The notes under the pieces are model-generated. The model was not told where the DNA came from and did no database searches. It was given only the letters and a program-made list of their open reading frames with translations. The position numbers and the translations under genes are program-made. This document shows positions 10,312-19,119 of a DNA stretch of 51,457 nt, in pieces. This DNA comes from Nocardioides ganghwensis (GTDB lineage: Bacteria > Actinomycetota > Actinomycetes > Propionibacteriales > Nocardioidaceae). The stretch is from positions 1-51,457 of the forward strand of contig NZ_JACXYX010000024.1 in NCBI RefSeq assembly GCF_014779655.1, written 5' to 3'. Positions within the stretch are counted from its first letter, which is position 1, and each line of letters begins with the position of its first letter.

Positions 10312-11739
10312 GTGAGCGTCCCCAATGTCCCCAATGTGCTGGCCACCCGCTACGCCGGCGCCGACCTCGCCGAGATCTGGTCACCCGAGCACAAGATCGT
10401 CCTCGAGCGCCAGCTCTGGGTCGCGGTGCTCAAGGCCCAGCGCGACCTCGGCATCGAGGTGCCCGACGGCGTCGTCGAGGCCTACGAGTCGGTCGTCGAC
10501 CGGGTCGACCTCGACTCCATCGCCGCGCGTGAGCGAGTCACCCGCCACGACGTGAAGGCGCGCATCGAGGAGTTCTCGGCGCTGGCGGGCCACGAGCACA
10601 TCCACAAGGGCATGACCTCGCGCGACCTCACCGAGAACGTCGAGCAGCTCCAGGTGCGCCGCTCGCTCGAGGTGGTGCGCGACCGTGCAGTCGCCGCGCT
10701 CGTACGCCTCGGCCGCCTCGCCGCCGAGCACGAGGCCACCGTGATGGCCGGCCGCTCGCACAACGTGGCCGCCCAGGCGACCACCCTCGGCAAGCGCTTC
10801 GCGACCGTCGCCGACGAGATGCTCATCGGCGTCCAGCGCATCGAGGAGCTGCTCGCGCGCTACCCGCTGCGCGGCATCAAGGGCCCGATGGGCACCGCGC
10901 AGGACATGCTCGACCTGCTCGACGGCGACGCGGAGAAGCTCGAGGACCTCGAGCAGCGCGTGGCCGCGCACCTCGGGTTCGAGCAGACCCTCACCAGCGT
11001 CGGGCAGGTCTACCCGCGCTCGCTGGACTTCGACGTCGTGGCGGCCCTGGTCCAGCTGGTCAGCGGACCTTCCAACCTCGCCACGACCGTACGCCTGATG
11101 GCCGGACACGAGCTGGTGACCGAGGGCTTCAAGGAGGGCCAGGTCGGCTCGTCAGCGATGCCCCACAAGATGAACACCCGTTCCTGCGAGCGGGTCAACG
11201 GACTCGCGGTGATCCTGCGCGGCCACCTCTCGATGGTCAGCGAGCTCGCCGGCGACCAGTGGAACGAGGGCGACGTGTCGTGCTCGGTCGTGCGCCGGGT
11301 CGCGCTGCCGGACGCCTTCTTCGCCACCGACGGCCTCTTCCAGACCTTCCTCACCGTGCTCGACGAGTTCGGCGCGTTCCCAGCGGTGATCCAGCGCGAG
11401 CTCGACCGCTACCTGCCGTTCCTCACCACGACCAAGGTGCTGATGGCCGCCGTACGCAACGGTGTCGGCCGCGAGGCCGCGCACGAGGCGATCAAGGAGG
11501 CCGCCGTCGGCACCGCGCTCGCCATGCGCGCCGGCCAGGCCGACAACGACGTCTTCGTCAAGCTCGCCGCCGACGAGCGGCTGGGCCTGACCCGCGAGCA
11601 GATCGACGCGCTCGTCGCCGACCCGATCGAGTTCACCGGCGCCGCCGTCGCCCAGACCCGCGCGGTCGTCGCCCGGGTCGAGGAGCTGGGTGCGGCCCAC
11701 CCCGAGGCCGCGGCGTACGTCCCCGGCGCGATCCTCTGA
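10312..11739 (+). CDS. purB: Adenylosuccinate lyase
   Basis: This 475-residue fumarase/aspartase-superfamily enzyme acts twice, forming AICAR from SAICAR and AMP from adenylosuccinate. The signature GSSAMPHKMNTRSCERVNG with the catalytic serine loop is near residue 282. KGMTSRDLTENVEQ and SHNVAAQATTLGKRF are the other two conserved regions. The GTG start has GGGAGGATC just upstream. The N-terminus contains a tiny duplication (VPNVPNV, from a repeated 9-bp unit). It ends the purA-purD unit. Confidence 0.97.
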   Translation: MSVPNVPNVLATRYAGADLAEIWSPEHKIVLERQLWVAVLKAQRDLGIEVPDGVVEAYESVVDRVDLDSIAARERVTRHDVKARIEEFSALAGHEHIHKGMTSRDLTENVEQLQVRRSLEVVRDRAVAALVRLGRLAAEHEATVMAGRSHNVAAQATTLGKRFATVADEMLIGVQRIEELLARYPLRGIKGPMGTAQDMLDLLDGDAEKLEDLEQRVAAHLGFEQTLTSVGQVYPRSLDFDVVAALVQLVSGPSNLATTVRLMAGHELVTEGFKEGQVGSSAMPHKMNTRSCERVNGLAVILRGHLSMVSELAGDQWNEGDVSCSVVRRVALPDAFFATDGLFQTFLTVLDEFGAFPAVIQRELDRYLPFLTTTKVLMAAVRNGVGREAAHEAIKEAAVGTALAMRAGQADNDVFVKLAADERLGLTREQIDALVADPIEFTGAAVAQTRAVVARVEELGAAHPEAAAYVPGAIL

Positions 11740-11846
11740 CCGCCGACCTCCCAGTCCTTTCCGCGCGGTTGTCGCCCGTTGCAGCGGGCGGGAACCTCGG
11801 GAACCACCGGTTGACCGGTGATCCCCACACAGCCGGGCGACCGCCC
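11740..11846. terminator. Convergent intergenic region with short hairpins, probable bidirectional terminator
   Basis: This lies between the purB stop and the convergent MFS gene stop. CGCCCG-TTGCAG-CGGGCG (about 11775-11792) and CACCGGT-TG-ACCGGTG (about 11806-11821) are perfect small inverted repeats. No long T-tract follows, which is usual for high-GC terminators. Confidence 0.45.
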
Positions 11847-13289
11847 TCAGTCCCCGCGCCGCCACGACCGTACGGCGGCGGCGAAGGCCGCGGACAGCAC
11901 GACCAGTGCCGCGAGCAGGGCCGCCCGCGCAGCCACCGGCGCGGAGGCGAGCGTCCCCACCGCCTGGTAGACGGTCATCAGCAGCGCGGCGCCGAGCGCG
12001 GACCCGATCCGCTGTCCGGTCTGCAGCGCTCCACCGGCCGCACCGCCCATCTGGGGCGGGACCTCGGCGAGGGTGAGGGTGAAGTTGGGGGAGATGACCC
12101 CACCGCCTCCGATCCCGGCGAGCAGCATCGCCGGCGCCAGCGTCCACCACAGCCGCTCGGTCGGCTGGGTCACCAGGGCGGCTGCGAGGGCCGTGCCCGT
12201 CATCATCACGCCGAGCGCGACCAGCGTGACGCGGCGGCCGATCCGAGCCACGAGCTTGCCCGCCAGCGGCGAGGTGGTCGCCGCACCGACCGCGAAGGGC
12301 GTCATCAGCAGGGCCGCCCCGAGCGGCGAGAAGCCCTCGCCCTCCTGGAGGTGCACCGAGAGCACGAGGAAGATCCCGGTGAACCCGGTGAAGTAGAGCG
12401 TGCCCACGAGCAGGCCGTTGGCATAGCCGGGCAGGCCACGCAGCAGCGAGACGTCGAGCAGCGGCGGCCGCTCGCGGCGTACGGTCTGCCGCTCCCACCG
12501 CACGAACGCCCACGCCAGCACCGGGAAGGCGAGCAGCCCGACCAGCGGCAGGCCGACGCCGCCCTCGAGGCTGATCAGCGGGTAGAGGACCGACAGCACC
12601 GCGAGCCCGAGCAGCAGCGCGCCGACGAGGTCGACGCGCGGGTCCTTCTCGGCCTCCGCGCCCACGTCGTTGTCGGGCACGAGCCGGCGGATCAGCACCA
12701 GCGCGACCAGCCCGATGGGCACGTTGATCAGGAAGAGCGACCGCCACCCGTTCTCCTCGCCCAGCAGGGCGATCAGCGCCCCGCCGATCAGGGGGCCCGC
12801 GGCGGAGGCGACGGCCACGGTGAAGCCGAACATCCCGAACGCCCTGCCCCGCTCGGGCCCGCGGAAGAGCTGCTGGATGAGCCCGGAGTTCTGTGGCGTC
12901 AGCAGTCCCGCGCTCGCGCCCTGCACCAGCCGGGCGACGATGATCGAGGCGGCGTCGGGCGCCAGCCCGACCGCGGCGCTGGACACGACGAAGCCGATGA
13001 GGCCGATGGTCATCATCCGGCGCCGGCCGTGGGCGTCGCCGAGCCTGCCGCCGGCGACGAGCGTCATGCCGAAGGCCAGCGCGTAGCCGGACACCACCCA
13101 CTGGATGGTCGCGGTGCTCGTCTCGAGGCCGGCGCGGATGGAGGGGACGGCGACATTCACGATCGTCACGTCGAGCAGGGACATGAAGCCGACCACCAGG
13201 GACACCGCGAGCACGCGCCAGCGCCGGGGGTCGGGGACGTACGCCTCCTCGTCCCGGGGTTCGGCGTCCGTGTGCTCGCGCTGGCTCAT
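11847..13289 (-). CDS. MFS drug-resistance transporter, DHA2 (EmrB/QacA-like)
   Basis: This 480-residue protein has about 14 hydrophobic helices, typical of the DHA2 family of proton-driven multidrug exporters. The N-terminal DVTIVNVAVPSIRAGL with the conserved Asp in TM1, the motif A sequence GGRLGDAHGRRRM, and the motif C-like GPLIGGALIALLG are visible. Its ATG is divergent from the acylphosphatase gene. No cognate TetR/MarR regulator lies next to it. The substrate is unknown. It is 30 kb from the peptide/P450 locus and there is no evidence linking them. Confidence 0.88.
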   Translation of the reverse strand: MSQREHTDAEPRDEEAYVPDPRRWRVLAVSLVVGFMSLLDVTIVNVAVPSIRAGLETSTATIQWVVSGYALAFGMTLVAGGRLGDAHGRRRMMTIGLIGFVVSSAAVGLAPDAASIIVARLVQGASAGLLTPQNSGLIQQLFRGPERGRAFGMFGFTVAVASAAGPLIGGALIALLGEENGWRSLFLINVPIGLVALVLIRRLVPDNDVGAEAEKDPRVDLVGALLLGLAVLSVLYPLISLEGGVGLPLVGLLAFPVLAWAFVRWERQTVRRERPPLLDVSLLRGLPGYANGLLVGTLYFTGFTGIFLVLSVHLQEGEGFSPLGAALLMTPFAVGAATTSPLAGKLVARIGRRVTLVALGVMMTGTALAAALVTQPTERLWWTLAPAMLLAGIGGGGVISPNFTLTLAEVPPQMGGAAGGALQTGQRIGSALGAALLMTVYQAVGTLASAPVAARAALLAALVVLSAAFAAAVRSWRRGD

Positions 13290-13324
13290 CGCCGACAGCC
13301 TTGCACCCGGGGCATGATCGGGTC

Positions 13325-13594
13325 ATGAAGGCGATCCAGGCGCGGGTGAGCGGGCAGGTGCAGGGCGTCGCGTTCCGCTGGCACACCCAGGAGCGGGCGC
13401 AGCAGCTCGGCGTCACGGGATGGGTACGCAACGAGGTCGACGGCACCGTGCTGGTGCACGCCGAGGGCGAGGACGACGCCGTCGACGCCCTGGTGGAGTG
13501 GTGCCGCCACGGGCCGCCCTCGGCCCGGGTGCGCGACGTCGCCGCCCGCGAGGCCGCGGTGACGGGCAGCTCGAGGTTCGAGGTCACCGGCTGA
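13325..13594 (+). CDS. acyP: Acylphosphatase
   Basis: This 89-residue protein has the full family length. The phosphate-binding loop GQVQGVAFRWHTQERA contains the catalytic Arg, and GWVRNEVDGTVLVHAEG supplies the conserved Asn. It hydrolyses acyl phosphates in the cytoplasm. The ATG at 13325 follows a 35-bp spacer from the divergent MFS gene. The small size, both motifs and the ferredoxin-like pattern make the call secure. Confidence 0.93.
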   Translation: MKAIQARVSGQVQGVAFRWHTQERAQQLGVTGWVRNEVDGTVLVHAEGEDDAVDALVEWCRHGPPSARVRDVAAREAAVTGSSRFEVTG

Positions 13595-13670
13595 GCGGGT
13601 CGCCCACGTGGCCGGGATCTCGTCGTCGCCGGCTTCACTGCGCGCGGGCGTGCGCCCGACACTGAGGGAC

Positions 13671-14219
13671 ATGAGCGCCCCCGTGACCGTCTCCGTCACC
13701 CGCCACGTCGACCCGTCGCGCACCACGGAGATGCTCGCGTGGGTGCAGGCAGGGACGTCGCTGGCGGAGAAGTTCGACGGGTTCCTCGGGTCCGGCTGGG
13801 TGCGGCCGAGCGAGGACTCCACCGACTGGCACATGCTCTACCGCTTCGCCGACGCGGACGCGCTGGCCGTGTGGGAGGCGTCCCCGCAGCGCGCCTGGTG
13901 GCTCGAGGCCGCGCAGGGCAGCGTGGAGGAGAAGCGGCGGGAGCGGCGTACGGGCATCGAGGGCTGGTTCGACGAGCCGGCCTCGGTGGAGTCGCTGAGC
14001 GCGGCCCCGGTGGCACCGCCGCGGTGGAAGCAGATGGTCGTCATCTTCATGGTCTTCCTCCCGCTGAGCCTCGCCGCGAACCTCGTCGCCTCGCGCACGA
14101 TCGCCGACTGGTCGATCGTCCCGCGGGTCGTGCTGGTGACCACGGTGATGACGCCGCTGATGACCTACGTCTTCCTGCCGTGGATCACGCGGCGGATGAC
14201 CTGGTGGCTGCACCGCTGA
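13671..14219 (+). CDS. Antibiotic-biosynthesis-monooxygenase-like (ABM) protein with C-terminal membrane anchor
   Basis: This 182-residue protein has two parts. Residues about 1-105 form a ferredoxin-like ABM domain (VTVSVTRHVDPSRTTEMLAW, FDGFLGSGWVRP, WHMLYRFADADALAVWEAS). The C-terminal part has two predicted transmembrane helices (MVVIFMVFLPLSLAANLVA and VVLVTTVMTPLMTYVFLPW) ending in basic residues. The combination occurs in many bacteria without a known reaction. I chose the ATG at 13671, preceded by GAGG, over an upstream in-frame start at 13608 that lacks homology-like sequence. The membrane tail probably tethers the domain to the inner face. Confidence 0.82.
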   Translation: MSAPVTVSVTRHVDPSRTTEMLAWVQAGTSLAEKFDGFLGSGWVRPSEDSTDWHMLYRFADADALAVWEASPQRAWWLEAAQGSVEEKRRERRTGIEGWFDEPASVESLSAAPVAPPRWKQMVVIFMVFLPLSLAANLVASRTIADWSIVPRVVLVTTVMTPLMTYVFLPWITRRMTWWLHR

Positions 14220-14250
14220 GCTCCGGCGACGTCCTCGGTAGGCTCGGCGC

Positions 14251-15156
14251 GTGGCAGCCGAGCTGAACATCCCCGCAGCCCCCGCGATCGAGGGCACCAC
14301 GCACCTCCACTCCGGCAAGGTCCGCGACCTCTACCGGATCGATGCCGGTGAGCACGAGGGCCGGCTGCTGATGGTCGCCAGCGACCGCATCTCCGCCTAC
14401 GACTTCGTCCTCGACACCCCGATCCCCGGCAAGGGCGAGATCCTCACCCGGATGTCGCTGTGGTGGTTCGAGCAGCTGTCCGGGCTGGTCGGCAACCACG
14501 TCGTCTCGACCGACGTGCCGGCGTCCGTGGCAGGCCGGGCCGTGATCTGCGAGCGCCTCGAGATGTTCCCCGTCGAGTGCGTGGCGCGCGGCTACCTCAC
14601 CGGCTCCGGGCTGCTCGACTACCGGCGTACGGGCCAGGTCTGCGGCATCGCGCTGCCCGCCGGGCTCCAGGACGGCAGCCGGCTGCCCGAGCCGATCTTC
14701 ACCCCCGCCACCAAGGCCGACCTGGGCGACCACGACGAGAACGTCGACTACGAGGCCGTCGTCGAGGCCGTCGGCGACGACGCGGCCGCCGAGCTGCGGA
14801 TGCTGACCATGGAGGTCTACGACAAGGCGCACGCCCTGGCGCGCGAGCGCGGCATCATCCTGGCCGACACCAAGCTCGAGTTCGGTCGCCGGCCGGCGAC
14901 CGAGGGGGGCGCGACGATCCTCGCCGACGAGGTCCTGACCCCCGACTCGAGCCGCTTCTGGCCGGCCGACGACTGGCAGCCGGGCCGCGCGCAGGCGTCC
15001 TACGACAAGCAGATCGTGCGGGACTGGCTCACCGGCGAGTCCGGCTGGGACCGCACGTCCGGTGAGGCCCCGCCGCCGCTGCCCGACGCCGTCGTGGAGC
15101 GCACCCGCGCGCGCTACGTCGAGGCGTACGAGCTCCTGACCGGGGAGTCGTTCTGA
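14251..15156 (+). CDS. purC: Phosphoribosylaminoimidazole-succinocarboxamide (SAICAR) synthase
   Basis: The enzyme has 301 residues and ligates CAIR with aspartate using ATP. SGKVRDLYRI is the ATP-binding entry and SDRISAYDFVLDTPIPGKG near residue 45 is the family signature. ECVARGYLTGSGL and IILADTKLEFG are also conserved. This is the longer yeast-like form common in actinobacteria. The GTG start has TAGGCT 6 nt upstream, indicating a leaderless transcript. Its stop overlaps the next coding frame by CTGA. Confidence 0.96.
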   Translation: MAAELNIPAAPAIEGTTHLHSGKVRDLYRIDAGEHEGRLLMVASDRISAYDFVLDTPIPGKGEILTRMSLWWFEQLSGLVGNHVVSTDVPASVAGRAVICERLEMFPVECVARGYLTGSGLLDYRRTGQVCGIALPAGLQDGSRLPEPIFTPATKADLGDHDENVDYEAVVEAVGDDAAAELRMLTMEVYDKAHALARERGIILADTKLEFGRRPATEGGATILADEVLTPDSSRFWPADDWQPGRAQASYDKQIVRDWLTGESGWDRTSGEAPPPLPDAVVERTRARYVEAYELLTGESF

Positions 15157-15587
15157 CCACCCGCCGCTTCACCGCGGCCGTCGAGCTCCCGCACACGGCG
15201 GAGCAGGCGTTCACCTACCTCGTCGACCCCCGCAACCGGCCGCAGTGGCAGTCCAGCCTGCTGTCGGTCGACGTGCCGGCGGACGAGGAGCCGCACCTCG
15301 GGCAGGCCTGGAGCGAGCTCACCGCGGTCGGCGTCCGTCCGCACCTCGTCGTCACCGAGTTCGTACCGTTCCGCACGTGGGCCGAGCGCGGCACGTGGCG
15401 CGGCGTCGAGGCGTCCCTCCGGCTGCGCTTCACCGCTCTCGGCAGCGGCTGCCGGGTGCAGGCCGAGGGAGAGGTGACCGGGACCGGGGTGTACGCCGTG
15501 GCGGCCGTCAGCTCGGGCGTGCTGGCCGGCCGCGCGATCGCGGCCGACCTCCGCAAGGCCGGTCGCCTGATCGCCGAGCGCGCCTGA
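15153..15587 (+). CDS. SRPBCC (START-like) family protein, apparent CTG start
   Basis: This is a 144-residue polyketide-cyclase/SRPBCC-like protein: RRFTAAVELPHTAEQAFTYLVDP at the N-terminus, RNRPQWQSSLLSV, then LRLRFTALGSGCRVQAEGEV and a C-terminal helix with KAGRLIAERA. The coding similarity begins immediately after the purC stop, yet no ATG, GTG or TTG occurs until 15273. The best start is therefore a CTG at 15153 overlapping the purC TGA as CTGA. If translation really begins at 15273, the first strand and helix would be lost. The ligand is unknown. Confidence 0.7.
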   Translation: MTTRRFTAAVELPHTAEQAFTYLVDPRNRPQWQSSLLSVDVPADEEPHLGQAWSELTAVGVRPHLVVTEFVPFRTWAERGTWRGVEASLRLRFTALGSGCRVQAEGEVTGTGVYAVAAVSSGVLAGRAIAADLRKAGRLIAERA

Positions 15588-15594
15588 CGCGCCG

Positions 15595-15939
15595 TCACTT
15601 CCTGCGGGCCCTCGCCACGGTGCCCAGCACCCAAGCGCCGACCATCGGACCCGCGATCGCGAAGAGCAACGACCGTACCCACAGCCCGGCGAGCGGTGCA
15701 TCGCTGTCAGCGAGCTCGTCGCTGCCGCCATATCGACTACCGAAGACAAATCTCGGCTGACCGTCCGCGCGCCCGGCCGCCAGCACGTACGCGAGCACCA
15801 GTAGCGACACCCCCACTGCGAGGACACCCCAGCGCAGGCCCGGGCGCTTCGCCAGCGCTCCGACGATCCCGGTGCCACCGCCGACCAGGGCGACGACGGC
15901 GGACACGGCGACGATCGCGAGGCTGGCCAGGAAGTCCAT
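15595..15939 (-). CDS. Small membrane protein, unknown function
   Basis: This 114-residue protein has three predicted membrane helices (residues about 3-25, 37-57 and 88-108). A short extracytoplasmic or cytoplasmic polar stretch with RYGGSDELADSD sits between the second and third. The tail is basic (ARARRK). It is convergent with the SRPBCC gene, with 7 bp between stops. I do not recognise a named family, and no catalytic motif is visible. Confidence 0.6.
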   Translation of the reverse strand: MDFLASLAIVAVSAVVALVGGGTGIVGALAKRPGLRWGVLAVGVSLLVLAYVLAAGRADGQPRFVFGSRYGGSDELADSDAPLAGLWVRSLLFAIAGPMVGAWVLGTVARARRK

Positions 15940-15997
15940 GCCGGACGATAGGCACGACCCGTGACGCCCGTCACCACCGCTGAGTAGGTTTGGCGGC

Positions 15998-17563
15998 ATG
16001 CCGAACCTCTCCTCGCTCCTCGAACGCACCGCGCAGGCCCACCCGGACCGTACGGCGGTCGTGCTGGGCGACACGCGCCTGACGTACGCCCAGGTCAACG
16101 GCGCGGCCAACCAGGTCGCCAACCTGCTGGTCTCGCGCGGCATCGAGCCGGGCGACAAGGTCGCGCTGAGCTGCCCCAACCTGCCCTACTTCCCGATCGT
16201 CTACTACGGGATCCTCAAGGCCGGGGCGACCGTGGTGCCGCTCAACGTCCTGCTCAAGGGACGCGAGGTCGCCTACCACCTCGACGACTCGGACGCGCGG
16301 GCCTACTTCTGCTTCCAGGGCACCCCCGAGCTGCCGATCGGCGTGGAGGGCCACGCCGGGTTCGAGCAGGCCGAGGGCTGCGACCACTTCTTCATGATCA
16401 CCGCCGACCCGGCCGGCGCGTCGCCGGTCGAGGGCACCCAGACCCTGGGCCAGGCGTTGGTGGGGCACGCCCCGGTCTTCGAGACGCGCGAGGTCGACGG
16501 CGACGACACCGCCGTCATCCTCTACACCTCCGGCACCACCGGCCAGCCCAAGGGCGCCGAGCTGATGCACCGCAACATGATCTCCAACGCGATGGCCAGC
16601 GACCAGCTGTTCGGCGCCGACGCCGACAACCCCGACACGTTGCTGTGCGTGCTGCCGCTGTTCCACTCGTTCGGCCAGACGGTGATCATGAACGCCGGCT
16701 TCGCGTTCGGCGGCACCGTGGTGCTGCTGCCCCGCTTCGAGGCCGGGCCCGCGCTGCAGCTGATGGACAAGGAGGGCGTCACCTTCTTCGCCGGCGTCCC
16801 GACGATGTACTGGGGGCTCCTCGGCGCCCTCGACGACTCGGGCGTCGACGTGCAGAAGCTCGCCGACAGGATGCGGGTCGCGGCCGCCGGCGGCTCCGCG
16901 CTCCCGGTCGAGGTGCACAAGGAGTTCGAGCGGCGCTTCGGCGTGACGATCCTCGAGGGCTACGGCCTCTCCGAGACCTCGCCTGTCGCCAGCTTCTCGG
17001 TCTGGGGCGAGCCCGCGCGGGTCGGCTCGATCGGCAAGCCCATCCCCGGGGTGGAGATGAAGCTGATCAACCCCGAGCCCGGTGTGCGCGAGGACCTCGA
17101 GGACGCCGAGGACGTCGTGGGGGAGATCGCCATCAAGGGCCCCAACGTCATGAAGGGCTACTACGGCCGCCCCGACGCCACCGCCGAGGCGATCGTCGAC
17201 GGCTGGTTCCGCTCGGGTGACCTCGGCCGCAAGGACGCCGACGGCTGGTACTACATCGTCGACCGGTCCAAGGACATGATCATCCGCGGCGGCTACAACG
17301 TGTACCCCCGCGAGATCGAGGAGGTCCTCCTCACCCACCCCGACGTCTCGCTCGCGGCCGTCATCGGCGTGCCGGACGAGAGCCACGGCGAGGAGGTCAA
17401 GGCGGTCGTCATCCGTACGGAGGGCTCCACCCTGACCGAGGACGAGCTCGTCGCGTGGTCGAAGGAGCAGATGGCGGGCTACAAGTACCCCCGCATCGTG
17501 CAGTTCGTCGACGAGATGCCGATGACCGCGACGGGCAAGATCCTCAAGCGCGAGCTCACCTGA
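15998..17563 (+). CDS. Long-chain fatty-acid-CoA ligase (AMP-forming)
   Basis: This 521-residue ANL-superfamily enzyme activates a carboxylic acid through an acyl-adenylate to its CoA thioester. Motifs in order: A3 LYTSGTTGQPKGAELMH near residue 170, GYGLSETSP near 322, GWFRSGDLGRKDADGWYYIVDR, and the C-terminal A10 lysine in TATGKILKREL. TAGGTT 7 nt before the ATG suggests a leaderless transcript. The chain-length preference is inferred from overall similarity only. The stop overlaps the start of the next small gene (TGATG). Confidence 0.92.
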   Translation: MPNLSSLLERTAQAHPDRTAVVLGDTRLTYAQVNGAANQVANLLVSRGIEPGDKVALSCPNLPYFPIVYYGILKAGATVVPLNVLLKGREVAYHLDDSDARAYFCFQGTPELPIGVEGHAGFEQAEGCDHFFMITADPAGASPVEGTQTLGQALVGHAPVFETREVDGDDTAVILYTSGTTGQPKGAELMHRNMISNAMASDQLFGADADNPDTLLCVLPLFHSFGQTVIMNAGFAFGGTVVLLPRFEAGPALQLMDKEGVTFFAGVPTMYWGLLGALDDSGVDVQKLADRMRVAAAGGSALPVEVHKEFERRFGVTILEGYGLSETSPVASFSVWGEPARVGSIGKPIPGVEMKLINPEPGVREDLEDAEDVVGEIAIKGPNVMKGYYGRPDATAEAIVDGWFRSGDLGRKDADGWYYIVDRSKDMIIRGGYNVYPREIEEVLLTHPDVSLAAVIGVPDESHGEEVKAVVIRTEGSTLTEDELVAWSKEQMAGYKYPRIVQFVDEMPMTATGKILKRELT

Positions 17564-17748
17564 TGCGCGCGCTCGGGATCGCGCTCGGGGTGCTGATGGT
17601 GGTCATGGGCGCGATCTGGACCTTCCAGGGCCTGGGCTACATCGAGGGCAGCGCGATGACAGACCAGTCGATCTGGGCGGTCCTCGGCCCGATCCTCGCC
17701 GGCTTCGGGGTCGCACTGGTGCTGGTGGCGGCGCGCCGGCGCGAGTGA
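17563..17748 (+). CDS. Small two-helix membrane protein
   Basis: This 61-residue protein has two hydrophobic segments, residues 4-24 (LGIALGVLMVVMGAIWTFQG) and about 38-56, with a basic C-terminal end (AARRRE). The turn contains GYIEGSAMTDQSIWAV. It resembles small conserved actinobacterial membrane proteins with a MGxxWTxQGxGxxxGSxMT pattern. It overlaps the acyl-CoA ligase stop by one nucleotide (TGATG), so it is co-translated with it and may modulate membrane lipid handling. That role is only inferred from position. Confidence 0.72.
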   Translation: MRALGIALGVLMVVMGAIWTFQGLGYIEGSAMTDQSIWAVLGPILAGFGVALVLVAARRRE

Positions 17749-17765
17749 CGCAGCTCGGCCGAGCA

Positions 17766-17847
17766 CTATGAAGGCAGTTCGCGTCGATCGCCGTCGCTCT
17801 CACGCTCAGCGTCACCGCTCCCAGCGTGAACTGCCTGCATGGTGTCT
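17766..17847. repeat. Intergenic palindromic repeat, copy 1
   Basis: Arms GGCAGTTCGCG (17773-17783) and CGTGAACTGCC (17825-17835) flank a middle that contains CACGCTCAGCG at 17801-17811. A trailing TGCATGGTGTC follows. The copy at 31.14 kb has the same arms, the same central word and nearly the same spacing. The element lies between a plus-strand gene end and a convergent minus-strand gene end, so it may also serve as a bidirectional terminator. Confidence 0.7.
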
Positions 17848-17867
17848 CGTGTGCGGGCGGAGCGAAG

Positions 17868-18698
17868 TCATGAGGGTGGAGAGCTGATCCCCAGCCGCTC
17901 CTGGAGCGCCATCGCGTCGAAGGGCGCGTGCACCTTGGCGTCGTTGTCGAAGTAGACGAAGACGTCCAGCCCGTCGGACTCCCAGCCACGCACCTTCTCC
18001 GCCCACCGGTCGAGCGCCGCGGCGGAGTAGCCGCTGGCGTAGAGCTCGGTGTCGCCGTGGAGCCGGACGTACGCCACGTCGCTGGTCACCTCGTCGAACA
18101 TCGGCCAGGTGCCGGCGGAGTCGGCCACGACCATCCCGATCCCATGGGCGCGCAGGAGGGCGCAGAACTCATCCGTGCGGAAGGAGGAGTGCCGCACCTC
18201 GAGCACGTGGCGCAGCGGACGGTCGACCGGTGCCGTGGTGTCGGCCGGCTCCTTGAGCTTCGACGCGTCGTGGTGGGCAGCGGCGTACGCCGAGGCGTCG
18301 GCCGTGGTGCGCGGCAGCAGGTCGAAGAACGCGGCCAGCCGGTCGGGGTGGAACCCGAAATTGGGCGGGAGCTGCCACAGGAGCGGACCGAGCCGGTCGC
18401 CGAGGGACAGCACGCCGCTCGCCAGGAACGTGCCGAGCGGGGCCTCGACGTCGACCAGCTTCTTCATGTGGGTGACGAAGCGCGGACCCTTGACGGAGAA
18501 GACGAACTCGTCGGGCACCTCTGCGGCCCACGCGCGCCAGCTCGACGGTCGCTGCAGGGAGTAGAACGACCCGTTGACCTCGACGGACGTCAGCCGCTCG
18601 CCCACGTGCGCGAGCTCGCGGCGCTGGGGCAGGCCGGGCGGGTAGAACACCCCGCGCCAGCCGGCGTACCGCCAGCCGGAGATGCCGATGTGCGCCAC
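17868..18698 (-). CDS. DUF72 family protein (YecE-like TIM barrel)
   Basis: This 276-residue protein carries family motifs GISGWRYAGWRGVFYPPGL at the start, LTSVEVNGSFYSLQRP, VFSVKGPRFVTHMKKL, LWQLPPNFGFHPDRL, VLEVRHSSF and VYFDNDAKVHAPFDAM near the end. DUF72 proteins adopt a TIM-barrel fold; their activity is unresolved, with nuclease or metal-related suggestions. I chose GTG at 18698 because GGAGAGGAG lies 5 nt upstream. A longer frame to 18758 lacks family sequence. It is divergent from purS. Confidence 0.88.
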   Translation of the reverse strand: MAHIGISGWRYAGWRGVFYPPGLPQRRELAHVGERLTSVEVNGSFYSLQRPSSWRAWAAEVPDEFVFSVKGPRFVTHMKKLVDVEAPLGTFLASGVLSLGDRLGPLLWQLPPNFGFHPDRLAAFFDLLPRTTADASAYAAAHHDASKLKEPADTTAPVDRPLRHVLEVRHSSFRTDEFCALLRAHGIGMVVADSAGTWPMFDEVTSDVAYVRLHGDTELYASGYSAAALDRWAEKVRGWESDGLDVFVYFDNDAKVHAPFDAMALQERLGISSPPS

Positions 18699-18834
18699 GG
18701 CGGCTCCTCTCCGTACGTCGGGCTGCACCTCTCGCGTACCCGCTCCGTCCACCCTCATGCCCGGGGCGCGCAGGCGCGGCGTGGCTCACTAGACTCGGGG
18801 TCGCCCGTCTCCACCCTGCACCCAGGAGCACCCC

Positions 18835-19119
18835 GTGGCCCGAGTCGTCGTCGACGTCATGCCCAAGCCCGAGATCCTCGACCCCCAGGGCAAGGCGGTG
18901 CTCGGTGCACTGCCCCGCCTCGGTTTCGACCTCGTCACCGACGTCCGCCAGGGCAAGCGGTTCGAGCTCCAGGTCGACGGCGAGATCACCGACGCGGTGC
19001 TCGCCGAGATCGAGAAGGTCGCCGGGACGCTGCTGTCCAACCCGGTGATCGAGGACTTCGAGGTCCACGTCGAGGAGCACTCGGTGGCCGAGGTCGCGCA
19101 CGAGGCCGGTCGCGCATGA
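18835..19119 (+). CDS. purS: Phosphoribosylformylglycinamidine synthase subunit PurS
   Basis: This 94-residue small subunit of FGAM synthase bridges PurL and PurQ and channels ammonia. The N-terminal strand RVVVDVMPKPEILDPQGKAV and the DVRQGKRFEL segment are typical. The C-terminus is slightly longer than in Bacillus (VEEHSVAEVAHEAGRA). The GTG start has AGGAG upstream. A TAGACT -10 at about 18788 would give a leader of roughly 40 nt. It overlaps purQ by ATGA. Confidence 0.94.
   Translation: MARVVVDVMPKPEILDPQGKAVLGALPRLGFDLVTDVRQGKRFELQVDGEITDAVLAEIEKVAGTLLSNPVIEDFEVHVEEHSVAEVAHEAGRA

Noticed and set aside
11847..13289. MFS exporter as the RiPP exporter
   Set aside because: It is 30 kb away, with other operons between, and shows no link to the peptide locus.
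17766..17847. Insertion sequence or MITE
   Set aside because: Palindromic, but no transposase and no clear target-site duplication could be seen; a dispersed repeat of unknown type is the safer call.
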